A stretch of 64,000 bases of DNA from Takashimella koratensis (GCA_003116875.1 BCKT01000006.1:620001-684000); one strand, 5' to 3'; numbered from the stretch's first letter, positions 22,979-35,669 are shown. The notes: a model not told the origin generated them from the letters alone. Numbers and translations: made by a program.

Positions 22979-25900
22979 TTACTGGAGGACGCACTCTGCC
23001 TTGCTCGGTCGCCTAGACCGTCTTCCATCGGTGGTGCTGGAGACATTCGAGTCTTTCCTTACTCTTGCTCCTTCACTTTCCATCCCTTCCAACATCGCCG
23101 TCGTTGTCGTAGTCACCATGACCCCTGTTACCCCTGACCCAAAACCCGCGCCCACCACTCCCACCCCCACACCCACGCCTGGGCCAGCCATGATCCTCGA
23201 CCTTGGTGGTTCCGCGATCGCCGACATGGGGTCCGAGACATCACTGACCTCGGACGCCCGACTGCGCCTCGACCCGCCTGGTGTGTCCTCCTTTGCATCG
23301 TCGAGGGGCGATGTGTTGCGCCCGCCACCCACTCCGTTGCCGCCCATGCGAACGTCGATCTGGGACGGCGAGAGGTGCAGAGTCTGGAGCGTCTTGGTCC
23401 TCCTCGCACGCTCAAACAAGCGTGTCGGGAGTTTCGTAAGGCCCGACGTATCGTCGTCTCCGAGCTGAGGGCTAGAGGTGTTCGGATTCGTCCCGCTGGT
23501 GTAGGTCTGTTGGTACGCGAGGAGCGCGAGTTGTTCCCTTACATCGCACCGACCCACAGCGAGTGAGCCGCACTTGGCATGGCAGATGAGTCCGCAGTCT
23601 CGGCACAGTACGCCAACTTTTCGAACGGGCTCTTGACACACTCGACACGTAATTGCTGTGAGGCGTGGGTGTCAGCTCAAATGGGGTAGAAAAGCGAGCT
23701 GGGTATGCCTGCACTATCGAGACGACACTTACACTTTGCAAACGTCGTCTTGACCATCACATGCGCCCTAGGTTGTCCGTCGGACGGGTCGCGACCATGC
23801 GAGTAGGCGCTGTTCATGCTGTATCTCGACCGCATCGGCTCTTCGGTAAGGTCCACCGTAGACGCTGGCATTGACTGGATATCCGTAAACAGCCGCTGGC
23901 TATCGACGCGGCGGAAGTCTTGGCTCACTCGACGGAGGAACGGGATACTGTCTTGCGGTCGAAGATTCTGCGTCAAGATTGTCAGCTGCCTTGATGTTTT
24001 CACGAACAGCTCATCGCTAGTTGGGGACTGAGGAGTGATACGGCCTACTCACGATCCCAGGGTTCTGCTCCTGTACCCAAGTGTGCTGGAATAACGAAGC
24101 CGCGGACGGTCTCTGTTTCGGCTCCTTGATGAAACACAACTTGAGGAAATCCGCCAACTCATCCGATGTCTCCGGCAAAGGCGGCATATCATCCTCCACG
24201 ATCCTAAACAACACTGTCATACTGTTTGCGATATCCGCATAGGGTGGTTTACCCGTCAAAAGTTCGATAATCGTACACCCTAGGGACCAGATATCCGAAG
24301 CTGGTGATGCCCCTGCTAGCTTGATAACTTCCGGTGCCATCCAATTAGGTGTCCCTGCGATATCGCTTAGACCTTTGTTCTTACCCGCCTCGCCCTTTCG
24401 GATCGACGCGGCATCTTGCGCAATGGTCTCGATCGCACGCATGTTCAAGGAAACACCGAAATCGGTGAGTTTGATGTTCCCGTTCTTGGTGGAGAGGATG
24501 TTGGCAGCTTTGAGGTCGCAGTGGACAACTCCCTCGGAGTGGAGGTAGTCTAAACCTTCAAGAATCTTGGCGACGTAGGAGGAGACGAGCTGCTCATTGA
24601 ACTTGCCAAAGGCCTTGAGTGTCTGGCCGAGAGAGCCGTTCTCAACAAATCTGTGCAAGGTCAGCAACCCATCCTTCCGGGTCTCAAACTGTTCGAGACT
24701 CACTCCAGGACAATGTTGAGGTACTCGTCGTCTCGCGACATGCCCTCGTACTTCACGATACTCGGGTGCGACAACCGCTGCAGGAGCTCGACCTCACGCG
24801 TCACGTCGCTGACTTCAGCCTCTTTCATCCCGGACAGTCGAATACGCTTGATCGCCACCATCTGGCCTGTCGATAGGTTGAGTGACCGGTACACTGAACC
24901 AAATTGTCCGCGACCGATACAGTTGCCCAGTTGCTACAAGCAAGGTCAGCACAAGTCTCATCTTTATATTCACACCAACTCACATATCTGACTGATGGCC
25001 GCCCGTTTTCGGCAAACTCGAGCACCTGAGAGGTCGCGCTCCCTTTGACCATCGAGTCTCTTGACCCCTCACGATGCGTCGAAGGCCGACTCGACAGCGT
25101 TAAATTGACCATTGAGTGATTCTGGAAACTCATCGGCCTTAACTCGAGCTCGGGTCGTTCATGCGGTAGCCCTTCTGACCGCCTCCTCTCTGTCCGACTA
25201 GGGATGTCAGGGATCGCGAAACCCGCGTTGGTCGGACTCGGTTCAGGCGACATGGGCGACAACGATCGTTTGGGTATATAAAACTTGCCCCGACTATTAC
25301 TCCTCGACATTGGTCTGGCGATTCGAGACCCCTGCGAGTCGGTCTCGTCCTCTTCGTTGAGGGTACCGACATCACGGGCTTCGTGGCTGACGTTCCGCCT
25401 TGACGCGGGTCTGATAAGTGCAGGTCGAGATTCGCGTGATCCTTCCAAGGCCGCTAAGGACTGAGAAATTGCGATCCCCCTCGCTTCTTCATCGTACATG
25501 TGCGAAGTATCGACGTCGTCTGGAGTCTGCACGAGCGAGGCAAAGATCTTTTGCCTAGCCTCGTGCAGCGTCTTCTCGCTCATCCGGCGCTCCGATGTTC
25601 TCCGACGAGGGATATCGTCTTCATCCGCGATCTCGACCGCCGTCTGGTCGTCACCCGTGATGGTGGTGACCGACATGGCGGTGCTTGAGCGGGTGTACCC
25701 CGAGGTTACGCGCGAGTTGGAACTGACCAACGAGGGTGTACGCTCGCGCAGGTGTAAACTGGCGTCATTGGCGAACGACACAGATGCGCCTGAGGTCCGT
25801 ACGCCGGCTGTGTGGCGTGGCCGGAGGGTCGGGCGGTTAGGTGATCCTCGAAGCCGTGAAGGCGACGCTTGCAACGGCGACACGGCGCGGACTATTGGTG

Positions 25901-27570
25901 CTGGCTGAGTAGCTGACCGGACCATGACAGGCGGTTCGGGGATGGGTACCGTGTCCATCAAGGAGTTTGGCGACGAGCTGACAGAGAATGCGTTGGGGCT
26001 TGACGAGAGTTTTGGACTCGTCGGTTGTTTCGGGCTGATTGGCAACTTTGGGCTCGCTGGGACCCGTGGGCTAGGGCTTGTCGGCCGTGACGCGGGTCGA
26101 GAAGGTGGGCGGGATGTAGGTCGGCTAGGGGGTTTGGTAGGTGATCGAGAGCGAAGTTGGGACGGACCAGCTTTCCGAGCGAGAGCGATGACTACCGCCG
26201 CGGCACGTCCTGCGCCAGCCTCGGAACCGTCCATGTCGACTACACCAAAGCTCTCAGTGACCTCGAGCTCTTGACACGCCGTGATGAAGCGCGTCAAGTT
26301 GGTCGCGGATCGCAAGGCGTCGTCAGACATGTTGACCCGGGGGATCCGAGCAGGTTGAGTCGGGAAAAGGTGGTTCATGAGGCTAGAAAAGGATCAGCGT
26401 TTCTCAAAGCCTTGAGGCTTAGCTAAAAACTCACAAGCAAAGCAAAATACCGTCTTTCAGGTTGTCCACCCAGACTTTGCGTTCTCGACTCTTCGATACA
26501 TCGCCGACGTTTGCTGCGCGGACTTTACTCTCGAGACTCGTATCCTCTGGGCTCGAAGCGAGGCGAGTCCAGTCCCCTCCCCAGCTCCTCTCCATCCTCG
26601 CGAGCGCCGTCAGCCGTTCGTCTGCGACCTGTCGCATATTGACGTTTTTTGAATTCTGGGAAAACTCGGCGCTGCGGATGATCGGGGTTAAGGATTTCAC
26701 GATAAAAGATGTCGACAGGCGGATGAGGTAGTGGTCGCGTGATAGTGGGGATGGAGGGGGCATTCGGGGTGGAGAGACCGGGGTAGGCTGTGATGCACCT
26801 GGTGGGAGAGAGTGTGTGGTGGATGGGGTGGGCAGGCGAGAAGGTTGCTGCTCGACTTGGAGAGATCCTTTACCCCGTGCCGCCTCGAATGCAGGCGAGG
26901 GCGGGAGTGGCGAGGGCGGTGGTGATGCGTATAGCCGGGATGGGTTACGCTCGTCGACGTCACCTCGCCGTGGAATCCCGTCGCTCGTGTCTGGTCGAGC
27001 CTTGGGTCGGCGCACTGTGGCGAGTGGTGGTGGTTTCTTCAACTGCTGGGTTGCTTGCTGGTGTTGGAAGAAGACGGATACTGAATGTTTCTGAGGACCT
27101 GGGCCTGACACCCGTCTAGTTTCGCCAGTGACATTGACAGCGGCGCCGGAGAGCTCGGCGAGCGCGCTGGTTGACATCGAGCCCTTGGACAGGGACGGAG
27201 GCTGCCACTTGCCATCGTCGCCGCGGGTGATAGCTGGGATTGCGGAGGGTGCAAAACGGATACTCTTGTGGTGATCCGGAGACGGTGCGCGGGGATGCCG
27301 ACCCGGGTGTGCGCGGATCTCGAGGAGAGAGCGGAACTTGGACTTTGAGGATGAGGAAGCTGGTGGTTGTAGGTTTGGGAAGGGAGGATGGGGTTCTGGT
27401 GATCGTGTCCGAGCGAAGAATGTTTTCAGGCCTCGGGATGTTGGGGGTGGGGAGGTAGGATTGGAGGTGGACGAATGGCCGAAGACGACGCTGCTGCTCG
27501 TAGCGAGGGTCATGGTGTCTAGGGGTTGAGAGAAGAGGTGAGGAGATTGAGGTTGGACGGTTGCGAGCAT
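22979..27570 (-). CDS. Cdc7-type septation initiation kinase with CH and C1 domains
   Basis: Probable SIN/MEN-type Ser/Thr kinase (S. pombe Cdc7, Aspergillus SepH group), acting at spindle pole bodies to trigger cytokinesis. Exons: 27570-26435, 26382-24984, 24933-24704, 24650-24053, 23967-23733, 23655-22979 (1,424 aa). Order: Ser/Pro-rich N-terminus; calponin-homology-like region about 362-460 (WVDNLKDGILLCF, later TRFITACQELEV); long disordered linker; kinase domain about 846-1115 with glycine loop IGRGQFGSVY, VAIK lysine, HCDLKAANIL catalytic loop, TDFG and APE; C-terminal C1-type zinc module about 1190-1235 (CRVCQEPV...CRDCGLICHAKC). HRD is HCD, as is common in this kinase group. The start could instead be the Met at 27513. 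The joined domains all depend on short introns with CTGAC-type branch sites. Confidence 0.9.
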
Positions 27571-29956
27571 CGGTGATCGGGACGGGAAGAGGAAGGTCGC
27601 GTGTCAGGGATGGTCGGTGGCTACATAAGGTGGGTCCGCGTCCGTGGTCCGTGTTCCGTGGTCGCGGCTATCGTTGTTGTCGCTTGGAGAAAGTGAAATT
27701 TTAGGGAAGGGTTAGGTCGGGATGCGATGATGAGAAGGGAGATGAAGGATGCTGGCGAGGAACCAGGGATGAACGGAGTGCGGTGCGAAGGGAGAGACAC
27801 GGTCGGGGTCACCGGTCGAGGCTGTAGCGTTTACCCCTGGACGAAGGATGGAGACGACGAGGTGATGTATCCCCAAAGCTCGCTCGGTCGACCCGGCCTT
27901 TGGACCTTTGAAGCAGATGCGAGCGGTACGGAGAAGGGGGTGGAAGGGAGGGGTAGGCAAGGCAAGGGTCGCGAGCTGGGATAGATGGCCGAGGGACAGT
28001 GCGTGCGAGTAGCGAGGAGCGAGGAGAGAGCGTGTCAGCGGGATGGTGGCCAAGGCATGATCGGCGAAAGGGTAACGAAACGGTAATGGCAGGAAGCAGA
28101 CAGGTAAGCAGGGGCAATAGGTGGGTATGAACAGAAGGATCAGAGTGAGGTGAGAGAGACAAATGGCGATGGCGACGATGGGAATGGGGATAGCGATGAG
28201 GAGGGGATCGGGGGAACCGATGACCAGCGGCAACGATTCAAAGGTGTGGTTTGATCTCGTCATTTGCTTCTGGCGCCATCTCTCACTCTCGCCCTCTGTA
28301 CCTGCTCGCAGCATGAGACCAAAGGCACGGGTGACCATGAGGTTCATGCTGGAATGGGGCACGGGGGACGGGGGATCGAGGCAACGGGACAGGCGGCGAA
28401 CGATCAGGCAGCCAGAATCCAAGCCGCCCTCGGTCCTTGTACCCGCCGAATCAGACCGCCGATAAGCAAGCCATCACCTCCTACTCGCCTGCCCAACCCC
28501 CGTCCTTTTCATTGACCATCACACGACGTCACAACAGTTCCGCTCTTGATGCTGACCCGTTTTGGATCTGCCTTTTGCAGCTATTCTCATCGATCCCAGT
28601 CAAGTCTCTCACTCACCGGCTCAGTCCCGTTGACCCGTTGATGGCGGTGTCTGCGTACGTAGCCTCCTTGCTGATGGCCACGGCCTAGTATGAAACAGGT
28701 CGTATGACCGGATTCTCTACTCTTCACGCGATACGCCGTTTGCCCGCCCTTTCGCACTCGTGACCCCGAGCGCTGTGTAGTCAGTCGCCTGCTTTGCGGT
28801 GGTCCTTTCGGGGCTAGGTCACCGACGTCACCTTGCCTTGGCTCTGGCTTTCGTCTGGCGCTCGCAGTCGATACCTTTGCTTGTGATCGACTCTCTTTTG
28901 TCCTGTTCCTCGAAAGGAATGCGAAGAGCAAGGAGGGGGAAGAAGGAACAAGAGGGACAAGGTGGGACGACGTTGGGACTCGGGAAACGGGGGAGTGCGT
29001 TCGTCTGTTGAAAAGTAATGAGGTCGAGCAGGTGAGAGGTGAAGAGGTGCAGGGCGGGCCGGTCTGGTCGATGCTGTTCACTGATGGCCTTTGTTACAGG
29101 GTGGTAAGAATCCTCGCAGTCGGTGATGAAGAGGTGATGAGTCAAGGTATCGTCAAACGTTGTCGGCTTCGTCAGACTAGTGGCCGTGATCTGGTCGTGC
29201 TCGTGTTGCTCGTGGCCGTAGCGTAAGTCGTTGTACACCTCGTGCTCGGTCGTGGTCGTAGTTGCCGTCTTGGCCGTATAATCCCGTCCCTCGTACCCGT
29301 ACTAGTATTCGAGTCGAGGGAACTGAAACGTCGTGACGTACGAGGTACACGAGGTGCACCAGTCGAGATATAGCAAGACGGGAGGGAGGGTAGGGGGGAA
29401 AAGAGCTGCGGCAAATTCCCCTTTTCTTGAATCAGAATCACCTCGAGTGACGGTCTCGCCCTCGCATCAAAGCACGATCCGAGCCAGAACGCGACAGATC
29501 TGGGTGTGAATCTTAAGAGAGGTAGGCGGGTGTCGGTGAGTCGGTGACTGGGTCTGAGTGTGATGGGATCGAGTCGGATCTTTCGTAGTTCAGCATCAGT
29601 GATTACCAGGGCAACGCAACAACAACACGGACCGGGCGGCGCCGGTCTCTGCTTTGAGCAAGGTACTTACGGCACAAGGTTTCCACGACGAGCTATAGAG
29701 TCGGAGGCAACGTGAAGTAGTGGTTCCTGTAGATGAGTCGACGGCGAGGACGACGGTGGTGAGCTCGAGGTCTAGTCGGGGATCCGGGGGGGCAGGAGGA
29801 ATCGGTTCCGGCCGCGGGGAACGGAAAGGGATGTGAGGTCTAGAGAGGGAGAGGGAGAGGGAGGGGATCAGGAGCCAGGAACAGCTGGAAGGGAGAGGTA
29901 GCAGCTGCTTGATGACGTTGAGGGCGGGGCACGAGGGGATGTAAGGGAGGCAGCGG

Positions 29957-30011
<55 letters not shown>

Positions 30012-31578
30012 AGGGTGGCAGAGGGGACGGTGCACGAGGCGGCGGGGGTGAGGGAGGATGACAAGGGTAACAGCCGAGGTCCGTGTGGTCGGTGACCGTG
30101 CTGATGATCCTAATCACAATCACAGTTACAGCAGGCCAACAAGGGGCAAGCGAGCAGCGAGCGGGAAGAGAGAGACGGTCGGGATGACAACGTGGGTCTC
30201 CTCGGACGCCGAGGGTAGCTGAGGCCGTAGTGAAGCAGATACGCCAAGCAAAGGTCGAGGCAACGAAAGAGACACTGGGACAGGAGAGCAGCGGGAGGCG
30301 AGGACTGGCTTACCTCGACAAGTCGGTCTAGGCGATGCGATATCAGTACAGATACCTCCGAGATACCTGTGTCTGTGCGCTGCTAGTCTCGTGCGACCAA
30401 ACTACTGCCTCTTGATGTCGGTCGGTCGGTGACTGTGTGGCTGATGATGATCAACGACGAGGAAGAAAAAAGATCAACCTATTCGAATCGACGTTCGGTC
30501 GGTCGGTCTGGGTCTTTCCTCGGCCGGCCCGCTGTCCAGTCTAGCCTTGTCTGTCTCTCTGTCTCTCCCGCTGCTGCTTCTGCTTCTGCCCCTTTGCCTT
30601 ACTTGGCCTTTGATCTGGGCCGGGGGGTTGGTTGTTCGCTGACAATTCGCCTCGGTCGCGGGGGGTTTTCCAGACGAAGATCGCAATTTGAACCGGGGCG
30701 GGCGGGTATGTAGTCACCGTCCGTCCACCTTGGACCTCGTACTCCAAAGCTCCCATTACTTACACAGTCCAGGTCACAAGCGCAAACAGGTGGGGGGAGG
30801 GGTGGGGAACGTTTGGGTACGTATGCAATCTGGAATAAAACCAGTCTATCCATAGAACGGAGCATATCCTATTTTCCCCCCGCGTAACCGGTAGACTCAG
30901 TCGTCATGCCTAGCTGATACGGTAGCTGCTTCATTCCCCGCAGGTCGCAATCCCGCGCCCATCGCACGGCTAGTCGGAAGCTCGGGCACGGATGGGAGTA
31001 GCGTAAGAGTGGATTGATCGGTGCTGGCAGGGGGGTAGGGGGTTAGGGGGGAGAGCGGGAGGGGCCGGAGGGGGGCCGAAGGGGGGGAAGAGGAGGAGAG
31101 CAAGCAGGAGCGATACGTTGGGATCATTTGGGACCTGGGAAATGGGAAACGGAGAATGTGAAGGGCCAAAGCGACGATAACAAGGTTTGACAGGTGCGGA
31201 ATCAGTCAGCATCAGTTGGTCACCGGTACCCCCCCTTCCCTGCTCCCTGCCTCCCTGCCTGCCCTCGGCGCTTGCAGACTCTGAATCCTCTTCCTACACT
31301 CTCCACACCTCGTCATGAGAACAATGCAATCCCCCGTGCCTGGGCAAACTCTCGACCTGAAGTTTCCAGCCGTCTTCCGGCCGTACGTACGCTACGATCT
31401 CCATGGAATCCATGGGAACCCGCTTGCTACCGACTTTGAATCCAATACAATCCATGATCCCATCTTGACGACCCAGCCATGCACAGCATCTCCTGGCTTT
31501 CTTGCCATTTGCCACTTGCCACTTGCCACTTTGTTGTATCTACTGTACATCCACCCCTCGAGCCCAACCTTGTATCAG
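27571..31578. other. Four-kb gene-poor region with poly-G tract
   Basis: No supported gene lies between the kinase start and the 3' end of the PhzF-like gene. The open frames present are low complexity or hydrophobic Pro/Leu/Ser runs without plausible introns. The left part is probably the kinase promoter and long 5' UTR. The right part is G-rich on the plus strand, including the G50 tract and interrupted G runs around 31028-31091. A noncoding transcript is possible but nothing in the sequence shows one. Confidence 0.4.
29960..30009. repeat. Homopolymer run of 50 G
   Basis: Fifty uninterrupted G residues lie in the middle of the 4-kb gene-poor region. The reported length may be limited by sequencing. 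A tract like this can fold into G-quadruplexes and stall polymerases. Confidence 0.95.
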
Positions 31579-32669
31579 TCACTTTTGGTAATACTTGAGA
31601 TCAAACGCCGACAAGGTCCCTCGGCCCGTCTCCCATGCGGTACCGGTCAACTTGGCCCTGTCGCCAACCTTGGTACACTTCATACCCCCGCCTCGAGGGC
31701 TAACTTGGAGCGCGTCGAGCTCGGGCTGCGAGCCAAGGTGCGCGGGGAGACGAGACGTCGCCGAGCCGTCAAGGTAGTATCGGGTGAGTACGGCGTGGGC
31801 AACGCCAGTCTACCCGGACAAGAATCGAGCAGAGGAGGAGAGTGTCAGCGAATGACCTTGGGCAGGGGACACGAGAACAAGTGGAAAGCAGATTCAATGA
31901 TCAAAACTTGAGCTACTCACCACAGTATCCTCGTCGATGCCCACGTGGGGTGCAAACACCCTCGAGTTGATCCTTAGCGCCTTGTCCGACTCTGCTGGCA
32001 CCTGCTGCGTCAAGATCGTTAGGGACGGCACTGCCTTTTTGATCGCTGGAATATCCATCTTAAACTCCTTGAGTGGGAATTTTGGGTCCAGCTCGACGAC
32101 GATACTTGGATCAACGCTCCAGCTGAACGTAGCGACATCGATGATACTAGCTTGGTCAATGGGTAGAGTCGTTTTGTCAATCTTGGAGACAGCGTCGAGA
32201 GTAGCCATAGGGAGAGAAATGGCGATACCACCGCCTGACTCGAGAGTCGCTGTAAGGGTTCCGGAGAAACGAGTGTCGAATTCAACCGAGGAGGCAGAGG
32301 GGAAGAGGCCGAAGACGACCAGCGCAGAGGCGAGAGTAGCGTGTCCGCACAAGGGAACTTCCTGCGTCGGGTCAGCATCAAGATATACGTTCAAGACCAT
32401 TATCTGAGTCCAGAAACAGGGCTGGGACTTACGACTTCGGGAGTAAACCACCGCAAGCCGTATCGAGGGACCGGACCCTCGGTGGAGAGCGGGACGAGGA
32501 ACGCCGTCTCTGCGTAGTTGAAGTCCCTCGCGACGAGTCGCATGTACTCGTCGATCTCTGCTCGAGGATCAGACGGGGACGGGAAGAGGACAACAGCAGC
32601 TTGGTTGCCCGTATGAGGAGTGGGCGCGAACGCGTTGACGGTATAGAACGGGAGAAGCGGGAGAGACAT
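31579..32669 (-). CDS. PhzF-family (phenazine biosynthesis-like) protein
   Basis: Exons are 32669-32433, 32361-31921 and 31809-31579, giving 302 residues, the usual family length. PhzF-fold proteins are isomerases or epimerases with two similar lobes; the substrate of the fungal members is unknown. Family features are an N-terminal FYTVNAFAP and GNQAAVVLFP, FNYAETAFLVP with the catalytic-type Glu, LRWFTPEVEVPLCGHATLA ending lobe one, then GVAHAVLTRYY and LQVSPRGGGMKCT in lobe two. The usual G-S-A-H turn in lobe two is G-V-A-H. Donors are GTAAGT and GTGAGT. It is divergent from the FSP1-like gene, 1.3 kb away. Confidence 0.92.
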
Positions 32670-33978
32670 GGTCGCCGGTGCGGTGGGGAGAACGAGGGAG
32701 GGTAAGGAGGTGAGTAGGGGGAGGTGACGATGCAGTAGAGAGACGAGAGAGACGAGGTGAGGGGTGAGTGATTATATATGAGTTAGAAAAGAGGTTCGAG
32801 TCGAGATTATTTGTGAAAAATGATGATCAGCTACACGCGGGTCCCGGCTCAAGATAGAACCAGCGTGGTCGGTCATCTTTACCGAGTCCGAGTCAGAAAA
32901 ACATGACACGCGGGATCATACAAGCGTGCCTGGATCACACCAGCCAGTGGTCAAAATTCACCCAGGCGAGGGACAATTATACAGTACCTGTTAGTCAACG
33001 CGATCATGGACGCATACTTTGGCGACTGAAATACCCAATCGATGACTCGTTCCGAGGTCCATACTGACTCGCCCTGATCACTACCAAGAGATGGGCGTGT
33101 TGATTTTGCGTCGGCCTGACCATTTCCTCGGCAGCTAGCGGCATGGTGCTTTTGAGAGATTGGTCACAAGGGATAGGAAGAGGGGATTCAACACCGCCGA
33201 CCCCGAAGCTGTTTTTGTGAAAGCTGACTATAACCTTGTGAAGGATGCATCAGCATACCTTTTCGCCGAAGGTCGACTATCGACGCCGACGCCGACGCCG
33301 ACGACCGAGAACGTTGTTGCCCTTGCACCTACCGATCACCGACGGCCAACGACTAGTCTTCTTACATCAGGCTGTGTACTAGCCTGTCTTCTGGATTCAC
33401 CCGTCTTCTCTTGCTTGGAGACAAGACTAAGCGTGCCGAGCGTTGCCGATGCGCGCCAAGCTGTGAGCGCCTGGACCTCCAAAATCCCAGGTATTGGTAA
33501 GCTCTCCTCTATCAGCTATCCGCTGTCATCCTGTTTCCCGTCGGAACCTGCGATACAGCATCATCGCACTTCAGGGTCCGATTTGTCAGGCTCGTCGACA
33601 TCCCAGCCAAGGAACTGCCCGAAATCGATAAGCAAAACCAGGCAGGCAGGAAGGCTGGTTAACACCCAACGGAGTACCAGTACTTCTCCGTACATCGCCT
33701 TTTTTTTTTTGCCGAGTTGGGTAAGATTTCGATTTACGAGATACCTGACAGAATTGGGAGACCCTAGGGGCGGACTGGATGGATGCCTGGTTGGGCGGGA
33801 GTGGGGTCGGTTCGGCAAGTCTGCCGCGATCGAGACGCACGCCGTGACGCCGATATAAAGCCAAGACCAAGAGAGAAGCAACGTTTGTCGTTTCCTCCCC
33901 TCCCCATCTCTTCTCGTCAATTACAGAGCTGTCGTTGCTAGCCTTTCCGAATTTTACCATATTAGACAGTCAGTCATC
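32670..33978. promoter_or_regulatory. Divergent intergenic region, PhzF-like / FSP1-like
   Basis: A 1.3-kb region separates two redox-type genes facing apart. Near the PhzF-like start the minus strand is C/T-rich. A GACGCC-type hexamer repeat lies at 33281-33303 and an 11-T run near 33702. A 233-codon frame at 33160-33858 has no true ATG start and no splice support, so I leave it out. Confidence 0.4.
33281..33303. repeat. Short CGACGC tandem repeat
   Basis: Nearly four copies of the hexamer CGACGC lie in the divergent intergenic region. No function can be assigned. Confidence 0.8.
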
Positions 33979-35669
33979 ATGTCCGAGTACAAGAACGTTG
34001 TTGTTATTGGAGGTGAGCCACAAGCCGTCTCTACTCATCTCTGTCCACCTTCTCCCCTCCTACCTTGGTCCTCTCCATTCTTTGCCACCCACCCACACCT
34101 ATCCCCTTGTCTTCGCCTTGGACACTAACGCTTACAGCTTCCGTGGCGGGCCACAACGCCGTGAACGAGCTCGTCTCCAAGCTCCCTACTACCCACCGTA
34201 TCATCCTCATCGAGCGAAACGAGTACGCCTTCTACCCAATCCCTGTCGTCCGCGCCGCCGTTGTTCCCGGATGGGAGAGTAAGCTCGTCACCCCGCTCTC
34301 TCAAGATGCGATCTTCCCTGCCAACTCGATCCACAAGTTTGTTCACAACACCGTGGTTGAGCTCAAGGCGGATTCGGTTGTTCTTGAGCAGCCGTTTGAG
34401 GGGTCCGTCGAGCTCCCTTTTGACGTGAGCGTTAAGCGTAGACGTAATTAGAACCGCGCGATCAGTACGAAGTAGTCGTGTCGAAACATTTACACCCGCA
34501 ACTTCTTGACGCTGACGCAACACAGAAATGCCTCATCACGACCGGCGCTAGCCAGCCGTCCCCTATGCGCCCGGCAGTCGGCGCCACCCAGTCCGAGTAC
34601 GTCTCGACCATCAAGTCCCTCCAGACCGGTATCAAATCCGCTACCAAGGTCCTTGTCGTTGGTGGTGGTGCTGTCGGTGTCGAAGTCACTGGTGAGATCC
34701 GTACCGCCTACCCGGAAACGGCCATCACCATTGTCCACTCCGACGCTGGTCTACTCCACCCGACCGCCGACCCGACTCCCAAATCGGCAAGCTACTACTC
34801 CTCTCCCCCGACTGCGCCTAAACTCTCCGCCGCACTCGCCAAGCAGCTCAAGGATCGCAACGTCGACGTCATCCTCTCTGACAAGGTCGTCTTCCCAACT
34901 TCTGCTGTCGGCGCTGATGAATGGGACGGATCCTCTGGTTCCCTCGGAGGCGTGAAGAAAGTCACACTCCAGTCGGGAAAGACAGTGGAGGCAGACTTTG
35001 TCTTTGTCAGTATTGGAAACAAACCCAACTCTCAGCTCGTGGAGAAAGTCGATGCCGGCGCTGTCACGTCAAACAAGTACATCGTGGTCGATGAGAACCT
35101 CAAGGTTGTTGGCGGCTCGGCAACTTCCCCGTTCAAGGACAACTACTTTGCCGCCGGTGACGTCGCGTCCGCACCGTTCTGGAAGACTGGTGTCGAGGCC
35201 GAGGCCGAGGGCAAGCACGTCGCGAACAAGTGAGTAGGGTTGAGAAGGGTCAGGGGTTTAGTGAGTAAGGGGCTCAGTTAACACCCACCAGCATCGTCGC
35301 AGCAGTCAAGGGCAAGGGTCTCAAGAAGTTTGGCGGTGTCTCCGTCGTCCCCATGGTGAGTCCTCTCATCACCTATCTTATCAGCCTAAGGGTCAGTCCT
35401 AACCTCCTACTAGATCATCACCCTCGGACCGGAGAAGGGCGCCGGCGCGGGTACCCTTACCGTTCCGATCTTCGGTACCATCACCGCCCCCTCCATGATC
35501 TTTGGTATGAAGGTGAGTCCCCCCTCCTTATAATGTTTCTCTCGCTCGTCTCGCAAACAGTAGATGAGACCACTTTGCTCACGTATCTCAGAACGCCGAC
35601 TTCTTCGCGGGCCGCACTTTCTTCGGCCGATTCCAAGGCGCCAAGAAAGTCGTCGAGGCGACTGCCTAA
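33979..35669 (+). CDS. FSP1/AMID-like FAD-dependent NAD(P)H oxidoreductase
   Basis: Exons are 33979-34012, 34138-34424, 34526-35229, 35292-35355, 35414-35512 and 35592-35669, giving 421 residues. The protein belongs to the AIF/AMID/FSP1 branch of pyridine nucleotide-disulfide oxidoreductases, which reduce quinones or similar acceptors at membranes or mitochondria. Visible features are the N-terminal FAD motif VVVIGASVAGHNA, the segment FDKCLITTGA, the second dinucleotide motif KVLVVGGGAVGVEVTGEI near residue 137, and FVSIGNKPNS followed by NYFAAGDVA near the C-terminus. The 34425-34525 intron was chosen because the direct join restores the family spacing around the TTG-A motif. The first exon is only 34 nt. 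Confidence 0.93.

Noticed and set aside
22893..23468. 191-codon plus-strand frame
   Set aside because: Antisense to the last exon of the kinase gene, whose C1-type and Ser-rich sequence explains it.
27712..28422. Hydrophobic 236-codon minus-strand frame upstream of the kinase
   Set aside because: Biased Leu/Pro/Ser composition from C/T-rich promoter sequence, and no true gene-like pattern or introns.
32785..32800. GGTTCGAGTC-like string resembling a tRNA B box
   Set aside because: No A box or cloverleaf stems can be placed around it, and no other tRNA-like string was seen.
33160..33858. Long open frame (233 codons) on the plus strand in the PhzF-like/FSP1-like gap
   Set aside because: It starts at a non-ATG codon, has no family-like motif and no splice partners, and lies across promoter-like sequence.
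34466..34477. Possible 12-nt micro-exon in the FSP1-like gene between CAG and GTGTCG
   Set aside because: Direct joining of 34424 to 34526 restores the family spacing before the T-T-G-A motif; the micro-exon would add residues there.
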